Assembly: GCA_963422275.1 (NCBI GenBank)
Contig: OY729418.1
Span: forward strand, 1,736,001-1,800,000
Length of the DNA: 64,000 bases
Direction: 5' to 3'
From: G963422275 sp963422275
GTDB taxonomy: Bacteria; Pseudomonadota; Alphaproteobacteria; Rhodobacterales; Rhodobacteraceae
Of the stretch, positions 32,464 to 41,528 are shown one piece after another. The position numbers and the translations under genes are program-made. Within the stretch, counting starts at the first letter, position 1; each line of letters begins with the position of its first letter. The notes below the pieces were generated by a model. It was not told the DNA's origin. It saw only the letters and a program-made list of their open reading frames with translations, and did not search any database.

Positions 32464-34488
32464 TCAATATACGGGAACAGTTCCTGGAAGCAATTCGTCG
32501 ATTTGCTGTTCGTCAGGGACCCAAAGACGCTCCCTGACCACGCCGTCCTCGGCCCATTCGAACATGAAGACCGGCGTTCCGGGGTGGGCGTTCCTGATCC
32601 GCTTGTTGATCAGCAGCGCGGCCGGAGCCTGCGTCAATCCTATTGTGTAGACGTTTTCGCTCCAGATGCGCTGGATGGTTCTGGCGGCTTCCGCTGCTTC
32701 TGCGGAGTCCCAGGTCGCCTGGATCAGGTTGACGGCATCCACCATTTCCCGCTCCCAATCGAAAAGTGTCCGGTTTCCGTCGTTGTCAACGCGATGCCAG
32801 TCCGGGCAACCGTCGGAGATCGGGACATAGTCGCAGGTTTGCCTTGTGGGAACGACCCAGTGGTGCCTGCGCTCAAGCATGTTGAAGTCGCCGGCATCCG
32901 CCACGACCTCCGCATCTTCCACAGCCCTTGGGCGTATGCTTATTCCTACCTCAGCCAGCATCGAGACCACTGCGTCGACCTGCTTCTTGTCAGTCGGCTC
33001 GCCAGTGTCATACACTAGGTCGATGGCGGCGTCCTCACCAGTTTCCGGAAGATTCCGTATGCCGTTGCCGTCGGTGTCTGTCAGGCCTAGCGCGTCAAGC
33101 ATGGCTTCCGCCTTCGCCTTGTCGTAGGGATAGTAGACCGTCGATCCGACATCGTAGTACGGCGACCCAGCGGAGAATCCACCCGTATAGGGATAGGTGA
33201 AGGGTCCGCGGGCAATCGACTGCCCGATTGCGTCCCTGTCCAGGGCGTGGCTGAGTGCAATGCGGAAGTCCTTGTTGCGGAAGAACCCTCTCAACTCCCT
33301 GTCGACATCATCGTTGACCCCCAGAGTCTCCGAGAGGTTCATCTCGATTTCCCAGGAAAGCACCCTCGGGCCGAACTGCGCCTTGGTGGGTGAATCGGGA
33401 GCCTGGCTCTGCTTGAGCGCCTCGACGTAGTTTCCCGGGTTCTCCATGTTCGAGAAGTCGCCGGTGCCTGCAACGGCTTGGGTCGTGCGGTCCGACCACG
33501 TTGTGAGCTTGAAATGCATCTCGTTCATGTAGGGCAACTGGTTCCCGGCCTCGTCGACCTTCCAGTAGTACGGATTGCGACGCATGATGACGATCTCGTC
33601 AGGCCTGTGAACAACGGGCACCCATGGCCCCATCACAACGGGCGGCAGCGCGTCGGACGGAAGTGCTGTTCGGTAGGTGTCGTAGGTCGCATCGTCGTTG
33701 TATCTCGGATGATGCTGCTTGAGAACGTGACTCGGGCCGGGGCATCCCTGAATGTAGGCGAGAGACTGAACCCGCGTTGGACCTTGCGGTGTCTCGAAGT
33801 TGAACCGGACAGTCGTCGAATCAATTACGTCCAAGGTGGTTCCCTCGCCCATTCCGTTAGGCGACATCCAGGCGGAGACGTTTTCGTCCTGAACATTGTC
33901 CTCCCACCAGAACCTGACGTCTTCCACATCGAACGGATCGCCGTCAGACCAGCGAGCGCCGTCGACCAGATTCATGGTCAGCTCAGTGCGCTGGTCGTTC
34001 CAGTCCCAGCCAGTGGCGAGGTTCGGGAGCGGTCCCGACTGGTCTTCTGCCTTTACCTGCCAGAGTGCGCCGACACGCACGAGGCATTCCTGCATCGCCA
34101 TGTTTATGCCGCCCCATCCCTGGTGCTGTCCCGCCATCCAGTTCCACCCCTCCGGGCGGCCGCCGATAACGTGCCGGAACACGCCGCCATATGTGCCGAT
34201 GCCATCCGACATTGCGCCCGTCAGGTGGACGAGCGGTTCCAAGGGCAGGCGCTTCGCGATGGGCGGCAACTCGCCCTTGGCAACCAGTTCGCTCAAGAAC
34301 GGCGCCTCCGAGTAACTGTCCAGCGCCTTGTAGGTCCAAAGTTCGTCGCGGCCGAGCAGTTCGTACTCCAGGCTCGACATGCTCTTTTCCGGCGGCATTG
34401 CGTCTGCCAGCGCGTACCCGGCGGGCAACCCCGCCACGCTGGACCCCGACAGCAACGCGACCCATAGTCGATGTCTTGCTTTGTCCAT
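32464..34488 (-). CDS. ABC transporter substrate-binding protein, family 5 (peptide/oligosaccharide), large form
   Basis: 674 residues with a signal peptide (WVALLSGSSVAGLPAGYALA, 20 residues) and the normal SBP5 order: LATGWDWNDQRTELTMNL then DGDPFDVEDVRFWWED in the N-terminal half, and HALDRDAIGQSIARG with YPYDKAKAEAMLDALG in the C-terminal half. Many homologues of this large type bind oligosaccharides rather than peptides; with GH4 and GH2 enzymes next door, a galacto-oligosaccharide is plausible (inference). First gene of the operon, divergent from the AraC regulator. Confidence 0.9.
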   Translation of the reverse strand: MDKARHRLWVALLSGSSVAGLPAGYALADAMPPEKSMSSLEYELLGRDELWTYKALDSYSEAPFLSELVAKGELPPIAKRLPLEPLVHLTGAMSDGIGTYGGVFRHVIGGRPEGWNWMAGQHQGWGGINMAMQECLVRVGALWQVKAEDQSGPLPNLATGWDWNDQRTELTMNLVDGARWSDGDPFDVEDVRFWWEDNVQDENVSAWMSPNGMGEGTTLDVIDSTTVRFNFETPQGPTRVQSLAYIQGCPGPSHVLKQHHPRYNDDATYDTYRTALPSDALPPVVMGPWVPVVHRPDEIVIMRRNPYYWKVDEAGNQLPYMNEMHFKLTTWSDRTTQAVAGTGDFSNMENPGNYVEALKQSQAPDSPTKAQFGPRVLSWEIEMNLSETLGVNDDVDRELRGFFRNKDFRIALSHALDRDAIGQSIARGPFTYPYTGGFSAGSPYYDVGSTVYYPYDKAKAEAMLDALGLTDTDGNGIRNLPETGEDAAIDLVYDTGEPTDKKQVDAVVSMLAEVGISIRPRAVEDAEVVADAGDFNMLERRHHWVVPTRQTCDYVPISDGCPDWHRVDNDGNRTLFDWEREMVDAVNLIQATWDSAEAAEAARTIQRIWSENVYTIGLTQAPAALLINKRIRNAHPGTPVFMFEWAEDGVVRERLWVPDEQQIDELLPGTVPVY

Positions 34489-34687
34489 GATTTGACCTCC
34501 ATCACTTGTTCAGACAAACGGAGTTCAATATTTTCGATCTTTTCTTCCGATAATCTCTTGTTGAATTCCGGCTTTGTTTGCTTGCCTCAGATTTGATAGA
34601 GTGCATGCTCGTTGACCTCGGGTGCGTTAGCGAAGGCGCGTCGAGGATCAGTTCGGCGCCGTGCTTGGCCGTGGAGCGGCAAATCCA

Positions 34688-35554
34688 ATGGTTGAAAGCC
34701 TGTATCTGGAAAACGTTGACTCTCACTTGATACCAAGGCGCAACGAGTTCATGGTCGAAACGCATGTGCCCAAGAAATTTCGCTGGGCCTATCACCACCA
34801 CGCTTCAGTGGAGGTCAATTTCCTGACCGGCTGCGAGATCGAGTACTCGTTTTCCGGAAAGCGTGTCCGCCTTCCGCAGAGCAGAATGGCGGTTTTCTGG
34901 GGTGCGGTTCCCCATGGCGTGATCGATGTCATCGGCGAGGGGCAAATCGTTAACGTGTACATCTCACTTGCGCAGGTGCTGATGTGGAGGTTCCCCAAGT
35001 CGTTCTTCGAAACGATAATCAGCGGAGCCGTCATTGCGGTCAAGAGAACAAGCTCGCCCGACGCGGTGACCTTCTGGAGATGGGCCAAGGAGTACGAAAT
35101 CGACAGCGCCGCGTGGCGCTACCTGCTGCTTGGCGAAATCGAGATGCGGCTCCGCCGGATGGCACTCGAGGGATACGACATCATCCTGCGCGGCGCGGCG
35201 GCTCCAGATGTCGATGTCGCCGGACGGGCAGCCATGCGGTACATCGACGGCATGCTTCGATTCATCGCAGACAATTTTTCGTGCCAGATCAGCGTGCCGG
35301 ACGTCGCGAGGCATGCGGGACTGTCGCCAAGCTACGCGATGTCGCTTTTCCGGCGAACGGTCGGCGTGCCCATCAAGGCGCACATCACGCGGACTCGACT
35401 GAGCCATGCGCAGATGCTCCTCGCGAATTCGGACTTGAAGATCATCAGCGTCGCGATGGACAGCGGATTCAATTCGCTGTCCAGCTTCTACGAGGCGTTC
35501 CAAACACATGAGGCCAAGACCCCGGCGGCATTCCGGATGGAAACGCGTCAGTGA
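34688..35554 (+). CDS. AraC-family transcriptional regulator
   Basis: 288 residues from the ATG at 34688 (MVESLYLENVDSHLIPRRNE); an upstream GTG at 34661 in the same frame is possible. The N-terminal cupin-like sensor (HHASVEVNFLTGCEIEYSFS) resembles MelR-type regulators, and the C-terminal double HTH has ISVPDVARHAGLSPSYAM and LKIISVAMDSGFNSLSSFYE, with FRRTVG between. Divergent from the SBP5 operon and upstream of the glycosidase genes, it is the likely galactoside-responsive activator of both. Confidence 0.88.
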   Translation: MVESLYLENVDSHLIPRRNEFMVETHVPKKFRWAYHHHASVEVNFLTGCEIEYSFSGKRVRLPQSRMAVFWGAVPHGVIDVIGEGQIVNVYISLAQVLMWRFPKSFFETIISGAVIAVKRTSSPDAVTFWRWAKEYEIDSAAWRYLLLGEIEMRLRRMALEGYDIILRGAAAPDVDVAGRAAMRYIDGMLRFIADNFSCQISVPDVARHAGLSPSYAMSLFRRTVGVPIKAHITRTRLSHAQMLLANSDLKIISVAMDSGFNSLSSFYEAFQTHEAKTPAAFRMETRQ

Positions 35555-35937
35555 TCGATCGGCCTGACCGCGCTCTCTGGAACCTGCCGTACCTGGACCG
35601 TTTTGCAACCTAGGGAATGGGCCTTCGCCAGCCGGTGGATTCCATCAAGAATCATCAGCCTGCCGCGATTTCTGCAGACGTCCAGCGGATACTCAAGCGA
35701 GGCGGAGGAGACACGCCGCATTTCCATTGGGTGTTCGGACGGATTCTCGAGAACTTGTCTGGGCGTGACGGAATAATTCCGCCCGCTCTCGTCTGGCCAG
35801 ACCGGAACATCGAGATGCCATGCAAGCGCGTCCAGCGGCAGTTGCCGCACGGGAAGCTCCAGGCGCCAGATCTCCTCCACGTCCCAATCAACCGAGTACC
35901 AGTATTCGGAAATGATCTGGGGGAGTTTCGAAGCCAT
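35548..35937 (-). CDS. Small ParB-like domain protein of unknown function
   Basis: 129 residues (MASKLPQIISEYWYSVDWDV). The C-terminal part, RGRLMILDGIHRLAKAHSLG followed by VQVRQVP, resembles the GxxR/H-box and flanking strands of ParB N-terminal (sulfiredoxin-like) folds, where a related Asp-Gly-xx-Arg loop binds nucleotide. It overlaps the 3' end of the AraC gene by seven bases on the opposite strand. No partner is apparent. A role as a small nucleotide-binding enzyme or kinase-like protein is possible. Confidence 0.6.
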   Translation of the reverse strand: MASKLPQIISEYWYSVDWDVEEIWRLELPVRQLPLDALAWHLDVPVWPDESGRNYSVTPRQVLENPSEHPMEMRRVSSASLEYPLDVCRNRGRLMILDGIHRLAKAHSLGCKTVQVRQVPESAVRPIDH

Positions 35938-36088
35938 GCGATGCCGCGCCTCGTCAGGAATTGAATTCCGTAATTTTTCAATGCAAATTCGGTAGTGAGG
36001 AACTATCAGATGCGCATGTTGCAGGGAACCGGCGTCTGTCAGGCTAGCGGGCGGGCAAAGGTGAAGGGATCAGACGGGAAGGCAATTC

Positions 36089-37462
36089 ATGGCAGCCAAT
36101 CCAAGAATAGCGTTTATCGGGGCGGGGTCCACAGTGTTCATGAAAAACCTTGTCGGCGACCTCTTGAAACGCGAGACGCTTTCAGGCGCGCATATCGCCT
36201 TGATGGACATAGATCGGGAACGGCTGTCGGACGCTGAAGTCGTTTCCACGAAAATGGTTGCTTCGTTGGGGGTCGGAGCCACGATTTCAACCCACACGGA
36301 TCAACGGGAGGCGATTGCCGGCGCTGATTTCGTGATCGTGGCGTTCCAGATCGGGGGGTACGATCCGTGCACCATCAACGACTTCGAGGTTCCGAAGAAA
36401 TTTGGACTGCGCCAAACCATCGCTGACACGCTTGGCATCGGCGGAATTATGCGCGGCCTTCGCACGGTTCCGCATTTGTGGCGCCTCTGCGAGGACATCA
36501 GGGAGGTGTGCCCGGACGCGGTCATGCTGCAGTACGTGAATCCGATGGCGATAAACATGTGGGCCATCGCGGAAAGATACCCCGACATCAAAGCCGTTGG
36601 CCTTTGCCATTCCGTTCAGGGCACCGTTGACGAGCTTGCGCACGACTTGGACCTGCCGGTTGAGCGGATACGGTACAATTGCGCGGGCATCAACCACATG
36701 GCGTTTTTCCTGAAACTCGAGCAGACAATGGAGGACGGCTCGCACCGCGACCTCTATCCCGATCTGTTCAGCGGCTATGCGGCGGGGAGGCTCCCAAAGC
36801 CGAACCGAATGAACCCCCGCTGCCCGAACACCGTCCGATACGAGGTCATGAAGCGGCTCGGGTATTTCGTAACCGAAAGCTCTGAGCATTTCTCCGAGTA
36901 TGTTCCCTGGTTCATCAAGGACGGACGTCCCGACTTGATCGAGGAGTTCGAAATACCGCTTGATGAGTACCGAACCCGGTGCGAACTGCAGATCAAGCAC
37001 TGGGAAACTCAGTCCCGAGAGTTCCGCGAAGCGGTGCGGATCGAGGTCGAGGAAAGCAAGGAATACGCGTCTGACATCGTGAACTCTGTCTGGACCGGGG
37101 TTCCTTCGGTCGTCTATGGGAATGTTCCCAACAAGAACCTGATCTCGTCGCTTCCGGAAGGCTGCACGGTCGAGGTTCCCTGTCTGGTGGACCGCAACGG
37201 CCTGCAGGCGGTGCAAGTCGGCAAGTTGCCACCACAGCTTGCGGCGATCATGCGGACCAACGTGAACGTTCAGGAGCTTACAGTGACCGCGTTGCTTGAG
37301 GAAAAGAGAGAGCACATATATCACGCCGCGATGATGGACCCGCACACCGCGGCGGAACTGGATCTGGAACAGATCTGGAATCTGGTGGATCAACTCTTGA
37401 AGGCGCATTCGACCTGGGTGCCGGATTGGTCCCTCGGCGAGAGGCGTCTGCGAGTGGCATGA
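36089..37462 (+). CDS. Glycoside hydrolase family 4, probable alpha-galactosidase
   Basis: 457 residues with an N-terminal NAD-binding Rossmann fold (IAFIGAGSTVFMKNLVGDLL, 20 residues) and the GH4 metal and catalytic regions: DTLGIGGIMRGLRTVP, QYVNPMAINMWAI, GLCHSVQGTVDEL with the metal-binding Cys, and NCAGINHMAFFLKL with the metal-binding His. GH4 enzymes hydrolyse glycosides by an NAD- and Mn-dependent redox-elimination path. The GLCHSV and GINHMAF pattern is of the MelA (alpha-galactosidase) branch. Cytoplasmic, matching uptake of intact oligosaccharides. Confidence 0.9.
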   Translation: MAANPRIAFIGAGSTVFMKNLVGDLLKRETLSGAHIALMDIDRERLSDAEVVSTKMVASLGVGATISTHTDQREAIAGADFVIVAFQIGGYDPCTINDFEVPKKFGLRQTIADTLGIGGIMRGLRTVPHLWRLCEDIREVCPDAVMLQYVNPMAINMWAIAERYPDIKAVGLCHSVQGTVDELAHDLDLPVERIRYNCAGINHMAFFLKLEQTMEDGSHRDLYPDLFSGYAAGRLPKPNRMNPRCPNTVRYEVMKRLGYFVTESSEHFSEYVPWFIKDGRPDLIEEFEIPLDEYRTRCELQIKHWETQSREFREAVRIEVEESKEYASDIVNSVWTGVPSVVYGNVPNKNLISSLPEGCTVEVPCLVDRNGLQAVQVGKLPPQLAAIMRTNVNVQELTVTALLEEKREHIYHAAMMDPHTAAELDLEQIWNLVDQLLKAHSTWVPDWSLGERRLRVA

Positions 37463-37532
37463 CGCGCTCCCGCCGCTGTGGCGGCGAATCTTGGGCAAGG
37501 TGTGCCCGGCACCGCGACCACGCTGACAGGAT

Positions 37533-39101
37533 TTGCATCTTGGGGGCCGAATCTTGACAGAAACTGAAAGCCATCTCTTTCGTCTTGTCATCGTCGGCGG
37601 AGGAACTGCTGGATGGCTTGCCGCGCTGATGGTGCAGAAGGCCGTGCGCGAACTTGATCTGGCGATTGACCTGACAGTGATCGAGTCGAGCAAGATTCCG
37701 ACGATTGGCGTGGGGGAAGGCACGACTTCCGTGTTCAGAGATCTTCTGCTGAGTCTCGGCCTTGATGAGTTCGAGTTTCTGCGCGAGACCGGCGCCACGA
37801 TCAAGTATGGCATCCGGCATCAGGACTGGCGACGAGTCGGAGTGACTTACGATGGCCCGATCGATGATCCGCACTCGATGTGCCCGCCTGCGCCAGGTTC
37901 GGGTTCAACATGGCTTGACCAATACTGTGTAGCTTCCGGGCGCTCCGTTTGCGACACGCACTTGTTTGCGTATCTGATGAAGCGTTCGCGCGCTCCGTTT
38001 GCCCTGCGAAAGGGAAAGAAGCCGCTGGATATCGCGCCGTTTCATCACGCATATCATTTTGACCAGGCTTTGGTGGGGCAGTACCTTCGGCAGAAGGCCC
38101 GGGGTGCCCGGCATTTCGATGCCGTGGTGAAAAGCGCCCGGAGGGACGGGGAATCGGGAGACATCCAAGCGTTGGTTCTTGAAGGCGGTGAGGAACTTCC
38201 CGTCGACTTCGTGATCGATTGCAGCGGATTCCGCCGCTCCCTGATACTTGAGGTTATGGGAGCAGAGTGGATTTCGTACGAACGGAATCTCCCGGTCAAC
38301 CGTGCCATGCCCTTCTGGCTGGATCACCCGGGCAGCGGGGAAATTCCGCCGTATACCTTGGCCCGGGCACTGAATGCCGGCTGGATGTGGAAAATCCCGA
38401 CGCAGGCGCGGATGGGATGCGGATACGTGTATTCGGACGGGTTTCTGACGCCGGACCAAGCTCATGCGGAGATCGAGGCTGTGCTTGGGCAAGCAGTCGA
38501 TCCTCGTTCCGACATCAGGATCAAGTCGGGTCGTTTGGACCGCGCCTGGATCGGCAACTGCCTTGCGACGGGACTTGCCCAGAGCTTCTTCGAGCCGCTG
38601 GAAGCTACCTCGATCCATGGTACGGTTGTCCAGATGCTCGTTTTCGTCCAGTATTTCTTGAAGCGGCTGGTTCGAGGCGATGAGCCTCGCCGCGACGACT
38701 ACAACTCAATTGCCGGACGACAGGTCGACGACTTCTGCTCGTTCATCAACACCCATTATGTCAACGAGCGAAGGGACACTCCTTTCTGGACTCATGTTCA
38801 TGATCGTTGCATTGCCGAAAGCACACGGTTGCAACTCAGGCTTTGGTCGGAGCAACTTCCCAAACGGGGCGATTTCACTCCCATGCCCGGAGACTTCCCG
38901 CACGTTATGGAACAGCTCTACATGCCGGTTCTGGATGGTCTCGGTCTCCTGCGCCGCGGCGTGGCCCAAGCCGAGCTTGCCGCGGTCCCGGGGCTTCGCG
39001 CCCATGCAAGAAAGACATCGGAAAAGCTGATACGCGAATTCCGGCGGGCAGTGACGAAGGTGCCGGGCCACCGGGCGTTTCTGGAGTCTCTCCATGAATG
39101 A
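37533..39101 (+). CDS. Tryptophan-halogenase-family flavin-dependent protein
   Basis: 522 residues with the FAD motif VIVGGGTAGWLAALM, the IPTIGVGEGTTSVF segment, and the halogenase hallmark WMWKIP (about residues 284-289). The lysine aligned with the catalytic Lys79 of PrnA/RebH is present (GATIKYGI, K91) and the catalytic Glu of the EPLES block is E357 in EPLEAT (Ser replaced by Ala). Halogenases need reduced flavin from a separate reductase, not seen here. Start is a TTG at 37533; a TTG at 37554 (MTETESHLF) is an alternative. Set between two glycosidases; its substrate is unknown. Some family members in sugar loci may act as oxygenases. Confidence 0.85.
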   Translation: MHLGGRILTETESHLFRLVIVGGGTAGWLAALMVQKAVRELDLAIDLTVIESSKIPTIGVGEGTTSVFRDLLLSLGLDEFEFLRETGATIKYGIRHQDWRRVGVTYDGPIDDPHSMCPPAPGSGSTWLDQYCVASGRSVCDTHLFAYLMKRSRAPFALRKGKKPLDIAPFHHAYHFDQALVGQYLRQKARGARHFDAVVKSARRDGESGDIQALVLEGGEELPVDFVIDCSGFRRSLILEVMGAEWISYERNLPVNRAMPFWLDHPGSGEIPPYTLARALNAGWMWKIPTQARMGCGYVYSDGFLTPDQAHAEIEAVLGQAVDPRSDIRIKSGRLDRAWIGNCLATGLAQSFFEPLEATSIHGTVVQMLVFVQYFLKRLVRGDEPRRDDYNSIAGRQVDDFCSFINTHYVNERRDTPFWTHVHDRCIAESTRLQLRLWSEQLPKRGDFTPMPGDFPHVMEQLYMPVLDGLGLLRRGVAQAELAAVPGLRAHARKTSEKLIREFRRAVTKVPGHRAFLESLHE

Positions 39102-39225
39102 CGCACTCGGCAGATTGACCGGTGCCCGTTCATCGATTGCCATGCGAGCTGGCAGGCGGCGGCACGGACTTTTGTCGAACTGGAGGCAGTTGTCGATTGA
39201 ACATGAAGTGGTGCGGATCTAGCGA

Positions 39226-41496
39226 ATGCGCAGCATGAGATTGTTAAACGACGGTTGGGTTTTCCAAGAGGGGTTCAACAAACGGCTCCGTGGCGAACCG
39301 ATAAGCGGCCAGTCCGTGACTCTTCCGCACAGTGCTGTCGAACTTCCATTGAACTACTTCGACGAAACCGTCTACCAGCGAGAATTCACCTACCAGCGGA
39401 TGATTGAATGGCAGCCGGAATTCAAGGGTCGCGAGGTTTTTCTGCTTTTCGACGGGGCGATGGCTGACGCGGCGGTTTACCTGAACGGCGAATTGGTCGC
39501 GTCTCACAGGGATGGATACACACCCTTCGAGGCCCGGCTTACGGATGGGCTGCGCAAGGGCGACAATCTATTGACGGTAAAGATCGACGGAAGCGAAAAT
39601 CCCGACATTCCGCCTTTTGGAGGTCAGATCGACTATCTGACCTACGCTGGAATCTATCGCGATGCATGGTTGCGGGTGACCGATGCCGTCTGGATCGAAA
39701 ACGTCAAGATTGAGACACCTGATGCCTTGGCCGCAATGAAATCAGCCGTGGTGCATTGCGAGATCAGGAATGCTGGCCTGATTTCAGGCAGTGCAAGCAT
39801 CACGGCGAGGATTCTCGATGCGGAGGGTGCCGAAATCGCGACCGCAAACATGCCGCTTGAGGGAGAGTCCGGGTCGGTGGAGCTGACCAGTCTCTCCAGA
39901 ATTTCGTTGTGGCACTTGGACTCGCCGACAATGTACAAAGCTGTCGTCGAGCTCGATCACTTTGCCGGCAGCGACCGTGTGTCATGCCAATTCGGTTTTC
40001 GAACTGCCGAGTTCGCCGCCGACGGCTTTCGCTTGAATGGGAAGCGGCTCAAGATTGTTGGGCTGAACCGTCACCAGTCGTATCCATATGTCGGCTACGC
40101 CATGGGAAGGCGGGCCCAGGAGCGCGACGCCGAGATCCTGAAGCGCGGTCTCAATTGCAACTTGGTTCGCACCTCGCATTATCCACAGTCTCCCTGGTTT
40201 CTGGATCATTGCGATCGCATCGGTCTCTTGGTCTTCGAGGAGATTCCGGGATGGCAGCATATTGGCGGTTCTGATTGGAAGCGCGAGTCCGTTGCCAATG
40301 TCGAGCGCATGATACGAAGGGACTGGAACCATCCGTCCATAGTTCTGTGGGGCGTGCGAATAAACGAATCTACGGACAGCCACGACTTCTATGTCGAGAC
40401 CAATGCATTGGCCCGCAGGCTGGACCCCACTCGCCAGACTGCCGGCGTGCGCAACATCACAGAGAGCGGATTTCTTGAAGACGTTTACACGATGAACGAC
40501 TTCGTCAACGGCAGCGAGGAGCCAGCATGGGTTAATCGCTATCGCATTCCGTTGCGCAAGCAACAGGAGGTGACAGGCCTGAATCACCCTGTTCCGTATC
40601 TTGTGACCGAGTTCAACGGACACATGCACCCCACCAAGATCTCGGATCCGGAACAGCGGCAGGCCGAGCACGTCACGCGTTATCTCGAGGTACTGAACGC
40701 TGCATTCGGCACCCCGGAGGTGTCGGGATGCGTTGGCTGGTGCCTGTTCGATTACAACACCCACAAGGATTTCGGGTCAGGCGATCGGATCTGCCATCAT
40801 GGCGTGCTGGACATGTTTCGAGAACCCAAATTTGCGGCATATGTATACGCAAGCCAGTGCGACCCTTCGCAGGGCGTGGTTTTGAAGCCGGTAACCTGGT
40901 GGGCGCGAGGAGAGCGAAACATTGGAAGCGTTCTTCCGCTGATTGTTCTGACGAATTGCGATGAGATCGAGCTTCAGTATGGAGACGGCATGACCAGGCG
41001 GGCAGTGCCGGACCGAGACACCTATCCCAATCTTCCACACGCTCCCGTAGTACTGGATCACCGCCATTTCCCGCTTGACGACCTTGGTTTGTGGGGCATG
41101 AAATGGGACGACATGACGCTGACGGGATTCATCGGCGGCAAACCCGCGAAGCGAATTCAGATGGTCGCGAACCCGGTTCCTAACCGTCTGGAAGTGTTTC
41201 CAGACCAACCGCATCTAATTGCCTCGGAAAAGGACGCGGTGAAAGTCTCGATCCATGCGCTTGACCAAGCAGGGTCGCTTCTGCCGTTCCTGACCGACCC
41301 TGTTTTCGTGAAGGTAAGAGGGCCGGCCAGACTCATCGGGCCGGAAAGCCTCGCTCTTCGTGGTGGCGTGGCCGCATTCTGGCTGGAATCCACAGGAGGA
41401 ACCGGTGCCGTCGGCGTTGAAGTGACTTCTTCCAGATTTCAGCTCACCCGGATCGAGCTTGAGGCGGTCCGGCGGCAGTTGCCTGAACGGAACTGA
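39226..41496 (+). CDS. Glycoside hydrolase family 2, probable beta-galactosidase or beta-glucuronidase-like
   Basis: 756 residues: N-terminal jelly-roll sugar-binding domain (AVYLNGELVASHRDGYTPFE), immunoglobulin-like middle domain, then the TIM barrel with GLNRHQSYPYVGYAM, RTSHYPQSPWFLDHCDRIGL (20 residues), the acid/base Glu in WGVRINES (E381) and the nucleophile in VTEFNGH (E462). A C-terminal domain of about 220 residues completes a typical GH2. No signal peptide, so it acts inside the cell. Together with GH4 it would split mixed-linkage galactosides. Exact sugar specificity cannot be told from the sequence. Confidence 0.88.
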   Translation: MRSMRLLNDGWVFQEGFNKRLRGEPISGQSVTLPHSAVELPLNYFDETVYQREFTYQRMIEWQPEFKGREVFLLFDGAMADAAVYLNGELVASHRDGYTPFEARLTDGLRKGDNLLTVKIDGSENPDIPPFGGQIDYLTYAGIYRDAWLRVTDAVWIENVKIETPDALAAMKSAVVHCEIRNAGLISGSASITARILDAEGAEIATANMPLEGESGSVELTSLSRISLWHLDSPTMYKAVVELDHFAGSDRVSCQFGFRTAEFAADGFRLNGKRLKIVGLNRHQSYPYVGYAMGRRAQERDAEILKRGLNCNLVRTSHYPQSPWFLDHCDRIGLLVFEEIPGWQHIGGSDWKRESVANVERMIRRDWNHPSIVLWGVRINESTDSHDFYVETNALARRLDPTRQTAGVRNITESGFLEDVYTMNDFVNGSEEPAWVNRYRIPLRKQQEVTGLNHPVPYLVTEFNGHMHPTKISDPEQRQAEHVTRYLEVLNAAFGTPEVSGCVGWCLFDYNTHKDFGSGDRICHHGVLDMFREPKFAAYVYASQCDPSQGVVLKPVTWWARGERNIGSVLPLIVLTNCDEIELQYGDGMTRRAVPDRDTYPNLPHAPVVLDHRHFPLDDLGLWGMKWDDMTLTGFIGGKPAKRIQMVANPVPNRLEVFPDQPHLIASEKDAVKVSIHALDQAGSLLPFLTDPVFVKVRGPARLIGPESLALRGGVAAFWLESTGGTGAVGVEVTSSRFQLTRIELEAVRRQLPERN

Positions 41497-41528
41497 GATT
41501 GGGCTCGTCAAGCAAAGGAGGTGAAGCC

